Assembly: GCF_024399335.1 (NCBI RefSeq)
Contig: NZ_CP075339.1
Coordinates: 1,798,001 to 1,862,000, forward strand
Source: Leucobacter aridicollis
Lineage (GTDB): Bacteria; Actinomycetota; Actinomycetes; Actinomycetales; Microbacteriaceae
DNA: 64,000 nucleotides
Direction: 5' to 3'
Made by a program: the position numbers and the translations under genes. Below the pieces are notes generated by a model. The model searched no databases, was not told the origin of the DNA, and saw only the letters and a program-made list of their open reading frames with translations. Shown piece by piece: positions 43,521 through 52,655 of the stretch. The first letter of the stretch is position 1; the number at the start of each line of letters is the position of its first letter.

Positions 43521-46247
43521 GTGGCTGTGAACACACAAGATCCTTACTCGCAGGATCACGAAGACATGGATCCCGCTGAGACCGCCGAATGGCGCGAGTC
43601 GCTTGACGGCGTCGTAGAGACGCACGGTCCCGGCCGCGGTCGCGAGATCATGACGAGTCTGCTCGAGCGCTCGCGCGAACTGCACCTCAGCGTGCCGATG
43701 GTTCCAACGACCGACTACGTCAACACGATCGCGTCAGAGAACGAGCCGAGCTTCCCAGGGGATCACGACACTGAGCGCCAGTACCGCTCATGGATTCGTT
43801 GGAACGCCGCGATGACCGTACACAGGGCGCAGCGCCCCGGCATCGGTGTCGGCGGCCATATCTCGACGTACGGCTCAGCGGCCTCACTGTACGAGGTTGG
43901 CTTCAACCACTTCTTCCGCGGCCAGGATCACCCCGGCGGCGGCGACCAGATTTTCGTGCAGGGTCATGCCTCCCCCGGTATCTACGCGCGCGCGTTCCTT
44001 GAAGGACGTCTGAGCGCTGACCAGCTCGATGGCTTCCGCCAGGAGAAGTCGCACGCGCCGAACTCGCTGCCGAGTTACCCGCACCCGCGCCTCGCACCTG
44101 ATTTCTGGCAGTTCCCGACGGTGTCGATGGGGCTTGGCCCGATCAATGCGATCTACCAGGCTCAGGTCAACAAGTACCTCACCAACCGTGGCATCAAGGA
44201 CGCAAGCGACCAGCACGTCTGGGCGTTCCTCGGTGACGGCGAGATGGACGAGGTCGAGAGCCGCGGCCAGCTGCAGGTCGCAGCGAACGAGGGCCTCGAC
44301 AACCTCACCTTTGTTGTGAACTGCAACCTGCAGCGCCTCGATGGCCCGGTGCGCGGCAACGGCAAGATCATTCAGGAGCTTGAGAGCTACTTCCGTGGCG
44401 CAGGCTGGAACGTCATCAAGGTCGTCTGGGGTCGCGAGTGGGACGACCTGCTCCAGCGCGACCAGAGCGGCGCGCTGCTCAACCTCATGAACACCACTCC
44501 TGACGGTGATTTCCAGACGTATAAGGCCGAGAGTGGATTGTTCGTTCGCGAGCACTTCTTCGGCCGCGACGAGCGCGCGCTCGAGCTCGTCAAGGACTAC
44601 ACCGACGACCAGATCTGGGGCCTCCGCCGTGGTGGCCACGATTACCGTAAGGTCTACGCGGCCTACAAGGCAGCGATGGAGCACAAGGGTCGCCCGACCG
44701 TCATCCTCGCAAAGACGATCAAGGGATACGGCCTCGGGCCGCACTTCGAGGGCCGCAATGCGACCCACCAGATGAAGAAGATGACGCTCGAAGACTTGAA
44801 GCTCTTCCGCGACACCATGCACATCCCGATCTCTGACGCGCAGCTCGAAGAGAACCCGTACCTCCCGCCGTACTACCACCCGGGCGAGAACGATCCGACG
44901 ATCCAGTACATGCACGAGCGCCGCCGCGAGCTTGGCGGCTACCTCCCCGAGCGCCGCTCGACGCACATCGACCTCGCGGTGCCGGAGGAGAAGAGCTACG
45001 CGATCGCCGCAAAGGGTTCGGGCACGCAGGAGGCCGCGACCACGATGGTCTTTGTGCGTCTACTCAAGGACCTCATGCGCGACAAGAACATGGGCAAGCG
45101 CTTCGTGCCGATCATCCCCGATGAGGCACGGACGTTCGGCATGGACTCGTACTTCCCGACCTCGAAGATCTACAACCCGCACGGCCAGAACTACACCTCG
45201 GTCGACCGCGAGCTGCTCCTTGCGTACAAGGAGAGCCCGGAGGGCGTGCTGATCCACGTCGGCATCAACGAGGCTGGTGCAGCCGCGGCGTTCACGAACG
45301 TGGGCACCTCGTACGCAACACACGGCGAGCCGCTCATTCCGATCTACATCTTCTACTCGATGTTTGGGTTCCAGCGCACGGGCGACGCCATCTGGGCTGC
45401 CGGCGACCAAATGGCACGCGGCTTCATGATTGGCGCAACCGCTGGGCGCACCACGCTCACCGGCGAGGGCCTCCAGCACGCGGATGGCCACTCGCTGCTG
45501 CTCGCATCGACGAACCCCGCGGTCGTGTCCTACGACCCCGCCTATGGCTACGAGATTGGGCACATCATGCGCTCGGGCGTCGAGCGCATGTATGGCGGCA
45601 CGCACGAGGATCCGAACGTCATGTACTACCTCACGGTGTACAACGAGCCGATCATCCACCCCGCAGAACCTGCAGATGTCGACGTAGACGGCATCGTTCG
45701 AGGCATCCACCGCGTCAGCACCGCGTCGGCGGGCACTCACAAGGCACAGATTCTCGCCTCAGGCGTGGCAGTCCCGTGGGCGATCGAGGCCCAGGAGCTC
45801 CTCGCAACTGACTGGGACGTTGCAGCCGATGTGTGGAGCGTCACGAGTTGGAGCGAGCTCCAGCGCGACGGCCTCGCAGCCGACCAGCACAACTTTGAGA
45901 ACTTCGGGGGCGCACAGCGCACCGCGTACCTCACCGAGAAGCTCGCAGGCGCCGAGGGACCGAAGGTTGCAGTTAGCGACTGGACGCCAGAGGTTCCCGA
46001 GCAGATTCGCCCGTACGTTCCTGGCGACTACTCGGTGCTCGGCGCGAACGGCTTCGGCTTCTCGGACACACGCGCGGCAGCGCGCCGGTTCTTCAAGATC
46101 GACCGCGAGTCGCTCGTGGTGAAGGTGCTGCAGCGCCTCGCGCTCGAGGGCAAGATCGACGCGAGCGTGCCGGTTGCCGCGGCCGAGAAGTACAAGCTCG
46201 CTGACGTCAACGCCGGAACCACTGGCGGCGCGGGCGGGGACGCCTAG
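43521..46247 (+). CDS. aceE: Pyruvate dehydrogenase E1 component, homodimeric
   Basis: The thiamine-diphosphate E1 subunit that decarboxylates pyruvate and transfers the acetyl group to lipoylated E2. It has 908 residues from the GTG at 43521 ([11 protein letters not shown]), preceded by GGAG at 8 nt; upstream ATG codons at 43479 and 43485 lack a ribosome binding site. Motifs: [20 protein letters not shown], the ThDP signature [12 protein letters not shown] ending in NCNLQ, and [14 protein letters not shown] with [14 protein letters not shown] in the pyrimidine-binding half. No E2 gene follows; SucB and LpdA in this window can supply E2 and E3. The fasR-like gene starts 11 bp downstream. Confidence 0.95.
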   Translation: MAVNTQDPYSQDHEDMDPAETAEWRESLDGVVETHGPGRGREIMTSLLERSRELHLSVPMVPTTDYVNTIASENEPSFPGDHDTERQYRSWIRWNAAMTVHRAQRPGIGVGGHISTYGSAASLYEVGFNHFFRGQDHPGGGDQIFVQGHASPGIYARAFLEGRLSADQLDGFRQEKSHAPNSLPSYPHPRLAPDFWQFPTVSMGLGPINAIYQAQVNKYLTNRGIKDASDQHVWAFLGDGEMDEVESRGQLQVAANEGLDNLTFVVNCNLQRLDGPVRGNGKIIQELESYFRGAGWNVIKVVWGREWDDLLQRDQSGALLNLMNTTPDGDFQTYKAESGLFVREHFFGRDERALELVKDYTDDQIWGLRRGGHDYRKVYAAYKAAMEHKGRPTVILAKTIKGYGLGPHFEGRNATHQMKKMTLEDLKLFRDTMHIPISDAQLEENPYLPPYYHPGENDPTIQYMHERRRELGGYLPERRSTHIDLAVPEEKSYAIAAKGSGTQEAATTMVFVRLLKDLMRDKNMGKRFVPIIPDEARTFGMDSYFPTSKIYNPHGQNYTSVDRELLLAYKESPEGVLIHVGINEAGAAAAFTNVGTSYATHGEPLIPIYIFYSMFGFQRTGDAIWAAGDQMARGFMIGATAGRTTLTGEGLQHADGHSLLLASTNPAVVSYDPAYGYEIGHIMRSGVERMYGGTHEDPNVMYYLTVYNEPIIHPAEPADVDVDGIVRGIHRVSTASAGTHKAQILASGVAVPWAIEAQELLATDWDVAADVWSVTSWSELQRDGLAADQHNFENFGGAQRTAYLTEKLAGAEGPKVAVSDWTPEVPEQIRPYVPGDYSVLGANGFGFSDTRAAARRFFKIDRESLVVKVLQRLALEGKIDASVPVAAAEKYKLADVNAGTTGGAGGDA

Positions 46248-46258
46248 CGGGCGAACGG

Positions 46259-47464
46259 ATGAGTCCCAACAAAGCTCAGGAACTCGCCTGGCTCCGCACG
46301 ATCTCGGGCGAGCTGGCTACGCTGACGGTGACGCGGCTCGAGGACACGCTCCCCTGGTACGGGAGCATGCCCCCGAGCCGCCGATCGGCAGTCGGCCTTG
46401 TGGCGCAGACCGGGATCAGCTCGTTTATTCAGTGGTACGAGAACCCCGGTTCGACCCCGTGGATCGCCTCTGACGTTTTCAGCTCGGCTCCTCGTGAGTT
46501 GCTGCGCTCGATCAGCCTGCAGGAAACGCTCCAGCTCATTCGTGTTGTCGTGACAGTCGTCGAGGAGCGCGTGGCTCCCCGCAGTGACTCGCTCCGTGAA
46601 GCGATCATGCACTATTCGCGTGACGTCGCGTTTGCTGCTGCGGACGTGTATGCGAGACAGGCAGAAGCTCGAGGCTTGTGGGACGCACGGCTCGAGGCCC
46701 TCGTTGTGGATTCGATCCTGACAGGCGAATCCGACGACGAACTTCCGAGCAGGATCGCCGCGCTCGGCTGGCACGGTGACGGCGAAGCGGCAGTGCTTGT
46801 TGGCAGCGCCGAACGCTCCGTCGATGTCGATCAGATGCGACGGACGGCGCGACACGCGGGTGCCGATGTGCTCATCGGATTGCAGGGCACCCGGCTCGTG
46901 CTCGTTCTCGGCAGAATGGCCCCGCCTCAGCAGGCCGATCCGACAGCAGCCGCCGAGGAGCCGCAGCGAACCTTCCTCGAGATCGCAGCCAAGCTGTCCG
47001 ACGGCTTCGCTGATGGGCCGCTCGTGCTCGGGCCGACTGTCGACAACCTCATCGAGGCGTCTCGAAGCGCCCGGGCTGCGCTTGCGGGCGTCGCGGTCGC
47101 ACGGGCGTGGCGCCATGCGCCCCGCCCGGTTCCCGCTGACGACCTCCTTCCCGAGCGGGCACTCGCGGGCGATGGACTTGCCCGGAGAACACTCATCGAG
47201 CAGATCTACGAACCGTTGCTCGCCCACTCGGCCGAGCTCATGGAGACCCTCTGGTGCTACCTCGACAACGGCAGGTCGCTCGAGGCGACAGCCCGCGAGC
47301 TGTTCGTGCACCCGAACACGGTTCGTTACAGGCTCAAGAAGGTCTCCGAGGTGATTGGCTGGAACGCGACTGGGGCACGAGAGTCCCTGATTCTGCAATC
47401 TGCCCTCATCGCTGGTTCGATTGCACAGCAGGGCGGCAGGCGTCAGCCGAAGCGAGGCTCCTAG
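46259..47464 (+). CDS. fasR: PucR-type transcriptional regulator, FasR-like fatty-acid activator
   Basis: A 401-residue regulator with a long N-terminal sensor region and a C-terminal PucR-type helix-turn-helix (ELMETLWCYLDNGRSLEATA and ELFVHPNTVRYRLKKVSEV). In Streptomyces coelicolor FasR, a regulator of this architecture directly upstream of fabD-fabH-acpP-fabF, activates that operon. The position here is identical, so I infer the same role. The gene follows aceE by 11 bp, so the enzyme making acetyl-CoA and the fatty-acid activator may be co-transcribed. The ligand is unknown. Confidence 0.82.
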   Translation: MSPNKAQELAWLRTISGELATLTVTRLEDTLPWYGSMPPSRRSAVGLVAQTGISSFIQWYENPGSTPWIASDVFSSAPRELLRSISLQETLQLIRVVVTVVEERVAPRSDSLREAIMHYSRDVAFAAADVYARQAEARGLWDARLEALVVDSILTGESDDELPSRIAALGWHGDGEAAVLVGSAERSVDVDQMRRTARHAGADVLIGLQGTRLVLVLGRMAPPQQADPTAAAEEPQRTFLEIAAKLSDGFADGPLVLGPTVDNLIEASRSARAALAGVAVARAWRHAPRPVPADDLLPERALAGDGLARRTLIEQIYEPLLAHSAELMETLWCYLDNGRSLEATARELFVHPNTVRYRLKKVSEVIGWNATGARESLILQSALIAGSIAQQGGRRQPKRGS

Positions 47465-47506
47465 CCAAGTTTCGGCACCAACGGGACCCTTTCTGGCCGC
47501 TACCTA

Positions 47507-47531
47507 CAACGAATCTTTGAATTTATCGTTG
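47507..47531 (+). promoter_or_regulatory. Inverted repeat before fabD, candidate FasR operator
   Basis: CAACGA (47507-47512) and TCGTTG (47526-47531) form a perfect 6-bp inverted repeat with 13-bp AT-rich spacing, unusual in this GC-rich context. It lies 45-69 bp before the fabD start, where the Streptomyces FasR operator also lies. The identity is inferred from position only. Confidence 0.5.
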
Positions 47532-47575
47532 GTTATATGCAGCTAGTTCCGCTCGCATCTGAGAAACTATTTGAC

Positions 47576-48520
47576 GTGATTGTTATCGCTTGCCCGGGTC
47601 AGGGCTCCCAAACCCCCGGTTTCCTTACTGACTGGATCGCGGATTCAGCGTCCCGCAGCTTCCTCGAGGCCGCCTCGGAGGCCTCGGGCGTCGACCTCGT
47701 TCGGCACGGAACCCAGAGTGACGCTGAGACGATTCGCGCAACTGAGATTGCCCAGCCGCTGATTGTCGCGGCTGCAATCCTGTCGTGGCGTGCACTTGCC
47801 GCGCGGCTTGATGGCGCAGGTCTCGACGCGACCACGTTAGGCGCCACAGTTGGCACCGCTGGTCACTCTGTTGGCGAGTTTGCCGCGGCGGCGATCTCAG
47901 GCGTCGTGAGCGAGACCGACGCCGTGCGCCTCGTCGGCGTACGCGGCCGCGCAATGGCGGAGGCAGCCGCTGTTGAACAGACAGGAATGTCGGCGGTGGT
48001 TGGCGGCGTTGAGGCTGACGTGCTTTCGGCAATCGAAGCTGCGGGTCTCACTGCCGCGAACCGAAACGGTGGAGGGCAGATTGTCGCCGCGGGTGCACTG
48101 GCGGATCTCGCCAAGCTCGGTGAGTCGGCGCCGCGCGGTGCTCGCGTGATCCCGCTGCAGGTCGCTGGAGCGTTCCACACAAGCTACATGGCGTCGGCAG
48201 TTCCCGTCCTCGCGCAGGCAGCAGAGTCCACTGCGGTCAGCGATCCCTGGCTAAAGCTCTGGAGCAACGCCGACGGCGGACTTGTCACATCTGGTGCCAG
48301 CTTCCGCGACTCACTCGTCTCGCAGATCGCGAGCCCTGTTCGCTGGGACTCATGCATGGAGTCATTCCAGGCGGCCGGCATCACCGGATTCATTGAACTC
48401 ACCCCCGCCGGTGCTCTCACCGGCATCGCGAAGCGCGGCATGAAGGGCATCCCTTCGGTCGCCGTAAAGACTCCGGCTGATCTTGATGCTGCCGTGCAGC
48501 TCATCACCGACGCAGCCTGA
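47576..48520 (+). CDS. fabD: Malonyl-CoA:ACP transacylase
   Basis: Loads malonyl groups from CoA onto acyl carrier protein for type II fatty-acid synthesis. It has 314 residues from the GTG at 47576 (MIVIACPGQGSQTPGFL), the typical family start; the frame extends 13 codons upstream through the regulatory region. The nucleophile is Ser98 in AGHSVGEFA, with the catalytic His201 in GAFHTSYM; GQGSQ and the Arg-containing GVRGRAMAEA are also present. fabH follows by 16 bp. Confidence 0.95.
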   Translation: MIVIACPGQGSQTPGFLTDWIADSASRSFLEAASEASGVDLVRHGTQSDAETIRATEIAQPLIVAAAILSWRALAARLDGAGLDATTLGATVGTAGHSVGEFAAAAISGVVSETDAVRLVGVRGRAMAEAAAVEQTGMSAVVGGVEADVLSAIEAAGLTAANRNGGGQIVAAGALADLAKLGESAPRGARVIPLQVAGAFHTSYMASAVPVLAQAAESTAVSDPWLKLWSNADGGLVTSGASFRDSLVSQIASPVRWDSCMESFQAAGITGFIELTPAGALTGIAKRGMKGIPSVAVKTPADLDAAVQLITDAA

Positions 48521-48536
48521 TCGAAAGGATCGACTC

Positions 48537-49541
48537 ATGGCAACTCTTGTACAGCCAACTGGCCCGGCGCACACACGCGTGCTCTCGGTTGGCGCATCCC
48601 GCGGCGACCTCGACGTACCGAACGACGACCTCGTTGGCCCTATTGACTCGTCTGACGAGTGGATCAGGCAGCGCACGGGCATCGTTCAGCGCCGCCGGGC
48701 CCGCAAGGGCCTGAACGCTGTCGATCTCGCGGTTGAGGCTGGCCAGGAGGCCATTGAGAAGTCTGGTCTCGAACTCGCAGACATCGACGGTGTGATCATC
48801 TCGACGATCTCGAACGTTGCGGTGACGCCGTCAATGGCAGCGCTCGCCGCGCACAGGCTCGGTCTCACTCCCGCGGCGGCATTCGATATTTCTGCCGCCT
48901 GCGCTGGCTACGTGTATGGCGTCGGCCAGGCCGACGCACTCGTCCGTTCGGGTGTCTGCAAGAACGTCCTCGTGATCGGTGCCGAGAAGCTCTCGGACGT
49001 CGTTGACCCGACCGACCGTTCGATCTCGTTCTTGCTGGGTGACGGCGCTGGCGCCGTGGTCGTCGGAGCGAGCGATCACACCGGTATCGGCCCGACAGTG
49101 TGGGGCTCGGACGGCGAGAAGTGGGACACGATCAGCATGACGTCGACGTTCGAGGAGTACCGCGAGGCTCCCGGAGTCGTTGCGTGGCCTACGCTGCGCC
49201 AGGACGGCCAGACCGTGTTTCGCTGGGCAGTGTGGGAGATGGCGAAGGTCGCACGCCAGACGCTCGAGGCCTCCGGTATCGAGCCGTCTGATTTGGCCGC
49301 GTTCATTCCGCATCAGGCGAACATGCGAATCATCGACGAGCTTGCGAAGCAACTGAAGCTGCCCGAGACCGTCGCGATTGCACGCGATATCGAGATGCAG
49401 GGAAACACCTCTGCAGCGTCGATCCCGCTTGCGATGCACGCGCTGCTCGCAGAGCGCCCCGAGCTCTCGGGGGGCCTGGCACTCACGATCGGCTTCGGGG
49501 CCGGTCTCGTCTACGGCGCCCAGATCATCGAACTTCCGTAG
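48537..49541 (+). CDS. fabH: 3-oxoacyl-ACP synthase III
   Basis: Starts fatty-acid chains by condensing acyl-CoA with malonyl-ACP. It has 334 residues. The catalytic triad is complete: Cys122 in SAACAGYVYG, His259 in IPHQANMRI and Asn290 in MQGNTSAAS. The glycine-rich end IGFGAGLVYGAQI is typical. In Microbacteriaceae, which make mainly branched-chain fatty acids, this enzyme is expected to accept branched acyl-CoA starters (inference). GAAAGGATC lies upstream of the ATG. Confidence 0.96.
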   Translation: MATLVQPTGPAHTRVLSVGASRGDLDVPNDDLVGPIDSSDEWIRQRTGIVQRRRARKGLNAVDLAVEAGQEAIEKSGLELADIDGVIISTISNVAVTPSMAALAAHRLGLTPAAAFDISAACAGYVYGVGQADALVRSGVCKNVLVIGAEKLSDVVDPTDRSISFLLGDGAGAVVVGASDHTGIGPTVWGSDGEKWDTISMTSTFEEYREAPGVVAWPTLRQDGQTVFRWAVWEMAKVARQTLEASGIEPSDLAAFIPHQANMRIIDELAKQLKLPETVAIARDIEMQGNTSAASIPLAMHALLAERPELSGGLALTIGFGAGLVYGAQIIELP

Positions 49542-49575
49542 CTTTTCGCTCTGGGACGCACCGCGCGCCCTGTCG

Positions 49576-49591
49576 ACTTCCCGCGGGAAGT
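49576..49591. promoter_or_regulatory. Perfect 16-bp palindrome in the fabH-acpP gap
   Basis: ACTTCCCGCGGGAAGT in the 107-bp intergenic region, 57 bp before acpP. It could be a small RNA stem (6 bp with CGCG loop) or a protein-binding site. A separate acpP promoter would be sensible because ACP is needed in large amounts. Confidence 0.45.
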
Positions 49592-49648
49592 TGCGAGAAA
49601 CTACTGCACGAGGTTTACTACAAACCCCCATTAAATAAGGAGAATCCA

Positions 49649-49897
49649 ATGGCATTCAGCAACGAAGAGGTCCTCGCAGGTCTCGCCGAGCTCGTCAACG
49701 ATGAGACCGGTATTGCGGCCGACGTTGTCGCCCTCGACAAGTCGTTCACCGACGACCTCGACATCGATTCGATCTCGATGATGACAATCGTCGTGAACGC
49801 AGAAGAGAAGTTCGACGTGAAGATCCCCGACGAAGAGGTCAAGAACCTCAAGACCGTCGGCGACGCAGTCGACTTCATCGTCAAGGCTCAGGCCTAA
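49649..49897 (+). CDS. acpP: Acyl carrier protein
   Basis: An 82-residue acidic carrier of growing acyl chains. The phosphopantetheine attachment serine is Ser41 in DLDIDSISMM. The four-helix fold is evident from the pattern ALDKSFTDDLD, VVNAEEKFDVKIPDEEV and VGDAVDFIVK. The ribosome binding site AAGGAG is strong, at 7 nt. It lies between fabH and fabF as in other actinobacteria. Confidence 0.98.
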   Translation: MAFSNEEVLAGLAELVNDETGIAADVVALDKSFTDDLDIDSISMMTIVVNAEEKFDVKIPDEEVKNLKTVGDAVDFIVKAQA

Positions 49898-49909
49898 GCG
49901 AAGCTTTCG

Positions 49910-49954
49910 CGGCGGGATGAGCGGCGGCCACTATCGGCCGCCCCATCCCCGCCG
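49910..49954 (+). promoter_or_regulatory. GC-rich hairpin between acpP and fabF
   Basis: A near-complete stem of about 19 bp (49910-49929 with 49936-49954) and 6-nt loop, directly after the acpP stop and without a T-tract. It may stabilise acpP mRNA or lower read-through into fabF, giving more ACP than synthase. Confidence 0.6.
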
Positions 49955-50032
49955 CTCGCTTCATCACACAGACTTTCGGGAGAACAGCCCCACAAGGGCG
50001 ACTCCCCCAGAGCCACGCGGAGAGCGCAACAC

Positions 50033-51274
50033 ATGAGCAAGAAGATCGTCGTCACCGGTATCGGTGCGAGTTCGCCCCTGGGCGGTACCGCTAGCGAGAG
50101 CTGGGAAGCTTTGCTTGCAGGCGAGTCGGGCGTACGTACTATCGAGGCCGATTGGGTTGAGAAGTACGACCTTCCAGTGTCATTCGCTGGCCAGGCCCGA
50201 GTGCAGCCGGCTGAGGTGCTTGAGCGCCCAGTCGCCAAGCGCCTCGACCCGTCGAGCCAGTTTGCCCTCGTCGCGGCGAAGGAAGCTTTCGCCGACGCTG
50301 GCTCACCCGAGATTCCCGCAGAGCGTCTGGGCGTCGACTGGGCAACAGGCATTGGCGGCATCTGGTCGCTGCTTGACGCGTGGGACACGCTTCGTGAGAA
50401 GGGCCCGCGTCGCGTGATGCCCCTCACGGTTCCCATGCTCATGCCGAACGCGCCGTCAGCGGCGATCTCCATGCATTTCACAGCTCGCGCGTTCGCGCGC
50501 ACCGTCGCCTCAGCCTGCGCCTCGAGCACCGAGTCGATTGCAAACGCCTACGAGCATCTGCAGCTTGGACTCGCCGATATCGTGATCGCAGGCGGCTCCG
50601 AAGCCGCCATTCACCCGGTCACGCTCGCGTCGTTCTCGTCGATGCAGGCGCTGTCACGCCGAAACGACTCACCGGAGACTGCCTCACGCCCCTACAACAC
50701 TGACCGTGACGGTTTCGTGATGGGCGAGGGCGCCGCTGCGCTCGTGCTCGAGACCGAGGAGCACGCGCTCGCTCGCGGTGCCAAGATTTACGCCGAGATC
50801 GCCGGCGGCGGCGTGACCGCTGATTCCTACCACATCACCGCAAATGACCCCGAGGGGCACGGCGCCATCCGCGCGATGAAGCTCGCACTCTCGCAGGCGG
50901 GTGCTCACCCCGAGGATGTCACCCACATCAACGCGCACGCGACGTCGACCCCTGTCGGTGACATCAATGAGTACACTGCCCTGCTCGGAGTGTTCGGCGA
51001 TCGCGCACGCGAGATCCCGGTTTCCGCAACAAAGGCCGCGACTGGACACCTGCTGGGCGGCACAGGCGCCCTGGAAGCACTGTTCTCGGTGCTCGCTGTG
51101 CATAACCGCGTCGCTCCCCCGACGATCAACCTCGTCGATCAGGATCCCGAGATCCCGCTCATGGTGTCAAGCGAGCCGCAGCAGCTCGCCGATGGCCCGC
51201 AGCTCGCGATCTCGAACTCCTTTGGGTTCGGTGGCCATAACGCCGTCGTCGCCATCCGCTCGTACGACGCCTAG
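50033..51274 (+). CDS. fabF: 3-oxoacyl-ACP synthase II
   Basis: Elongates acyl-ACP by condensation with malonyl-ACP. It has 413 residues with the complete Cys-His-His site: Cys162 in VASACASSTE, His302 in NAHATSTPVGD and His339 in KAATGHLLGGTGA; the GFGGHN end is also typical. It is the last gene of the fasR-fabD-fabH-acpP-fabF series. A 15-bp hairpin that overlaps the convergent efeB gene follows. Confidence 0.97.
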   Translation: MSKKIVVTGIGASSPLGGTASESWEALLAGESGVRTIEADWVEKYDLPVSFAGQARVQPAEVLERPVAKRLDPSSQFALVAAKEAFADAGSPEIPAERLGVDWATGIGGIWSLLDAWDTLREKGPRRVMPLTVPMLMPNAPSAAISMHFTARAFARTVASACASSTESIANAYEHLQLGLADIVIAGGSEAAIHPVTLASFSSMQALSRRNDSPETASRPYNTDRDGFVMGEGAAALVLETEEHALARGAKIYAEIAGGGVTADSYHITANDPEGHGAIRAMKLALSQAGAHPEDVTHINAHATSTPVGDINEYTALLGVFGDRAREIPVSATKAATGHLLGGTGALEALFSVLAVHNRVAPPTINLVDQDPEIPLMVSSEPQQLADGPQLAISNSFGFGGHNAVVAIRSYDA

Positions 51275-51290
51275 CGCGACACATAGGAGC

Positions 51291-51328
51291 CGTCGGGCGG
51301 GCGCTATTCGAACAGCGCCTGCCCGACG
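51291..51328 (+). terminator. fabF terminator overlapping the efeB 3' end
   Basis: A 15-bp stem with one G-T pair (51291-51305 with 51314-51328) and 8-nt loop. The right arm and loop lie within the last efeB codons (stop at 51304-51306). No T-tract follows. Confidence 0.75.
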
Positions 51329-52650
51329 AACTCACCGGCGCCGATCCCGCCCGGCACCGCCCACAGTCCAGACCCAATGTGACGAATATACTCGTTGAGC
51401 AAGTCTGGCTGCAGTGAGCGCTGCACACGAACGAATGTCTCGGGCGAACGCTGGAACGAGATAAAGAAGAGGCCCGCGCCAAGCTGGCCGAGTCCGTTTG
51501 AACCGTCGACGTAGTTGTAGCCGCGGCGCAGCATTTGACTGCCCGAATTGTTCTTTGGGTGCGCGAGACGCACGTGCGCGGCAATGTCGATCACTGGTTC
51601 CCCAGAGGCCGGCAGCTTGGCAGCAAAGTCAGGTTCGTCAAACTCGTCGGCACCGGTGAGGGGCGCGCCAGCTCGTTTCGATCGCCCGAAGATGCGCTCC
51701 TGCTCGGCGAGAGACGCGCGATCCCACGTCTCAATCGTCATCTGTATCTTCCGCGCGACCAGGTAGCTTCCGCCGCGGAGCCAGGCTGGCGCTTCCTCAC
51801 CGACCCACACATGCTCGGCGAGCCCCGACGAGTCCTCGGCCATGACGTTCGCCGTCCCATCTTTGAAGCCGAACAGGTTCCGAGGCGTCTCCTGAGCCCG
51901 CGAAGTCGACGCGGTACGGCCAAAGCCAAGCTGGCTCCAGGCAAGGTGCGCGCGGCCAGCGGCAATGCGTGAGAGATTGCGGATTGCGTGCACCGCGATC
52001 TGGGGGTCATCGGCGCATGCCTGCACGCACAGGTCGCCTCCGCTCTGCGTATCGTCGAGAATGTCGAACGCGAAGGCCGGGAGCGGTTCGAACTCGGCGG
52101 GGAGCAGCGAGCGGAGGCCGAAGGGGTCGCCTGCCTGTGTCTCCGCGGCCCTGTCGGCATGCCCGACGAAAAGGCTGCGTCCGAATCCGAACGTGAGCGT
52201 GAGGTTGCCAACTCCGAGCCCCGTCGCCTCGCCGGTGTCGTCTGGCGGCAGAAGGCCGTTGTCAGGCTCCATTCCGTCTCCGACTTCCTCGCCGCGGGTC
52301 AGCCTCTCGGCGGCCTCAGTCCAGTCACGGAGGAGCGCGATGAGGTCGTCACGGGTCGCGCCGGAGTTCATCGTGAAAGCGGCGAAGTGCAGTCGATCTT
52401 GCGCTGGGGTAACGATGCCCGCCTGGTGAGCGCCACGGAATGGCACGGCGCCGGGGCTCGGTGCATCGCCATGGTGCCCGTCACGCGAAAGCAACGTTCT
52501 GGCGGCGGCGGCCCCGCCTGCGCCGCCTGCAGCGAGGCCGATCGCCCCAGCGCCGAGTAGCCCGAGAAGTTGGCGTCTCGATGTACCACTCGGTAGCTGC
52601 GTCCGAGGATCCTGATCGGGGCCGCCCACCGCTGGAGTGTCTCGCCTCAC
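51304..52650 (-). CDS. efeB: Deferrochelatase/peroxidase EfeB (DyP type, Tat-exported)
   Basis: A haem-dependent peroxidase of the EfeUOB ferrous iron uptake system, 448 residues. A Tat signal is visible: TSRRQLLGLLGAGAIGLAAG (about residues 23-42). The DyP motif FGFKDGTANV (GxxDG) and the family segments SQLGFGRTA and LVARKIQMTIETWDR are present. The start codon is GTG, 5 bp after the efeO stop. EfeB is thought to oxidise Fe(II) or extract iron from haem outside the membrane; this is known for E. coli and is applied here by homology. Confidence 0.95.
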   Translation of the reverse strand: MRRDTPAVGGPDQDPRTQLPSGTSRRQLLGLLGAGAIGLAAGGAGGAAAARTLLSRDGHHGDAPSPGAVPFRGAHQAGIVTPAQDRLHFAAFTMNSGATRDDLIALLRDWTEAAERLTRGEEVGDGMEPDNGLLPPDDTGEATGLGVGNLTLTFGFGRSLFVGHADRAAETQAGDPFGLRSLLPAEFEPLPAFAFDILDDTQSGGDLCVQACADDPQIAVHAIRNLSRIAAGRAHLAWSQLGFGRTASTSRAQETPRNLFGFKDGTANVMAEDSSGLAEHVWVGEEAPAWLRGGSYLVARKIQMTIETWDRASLAEQERIFGRSKRAGAPLTGADEFDEPDFAAKLPASGEPVIDIAAHVRLAHPKNNSGSQMLRRGYNYVDGSNGLGQLGAGLFFISFQRSPETFVRVQRSLQPDLLNEYIRHIGSGLWAVPGGIGAGEFVGQALFE

Positions 52651-52655
52651 GTGTA

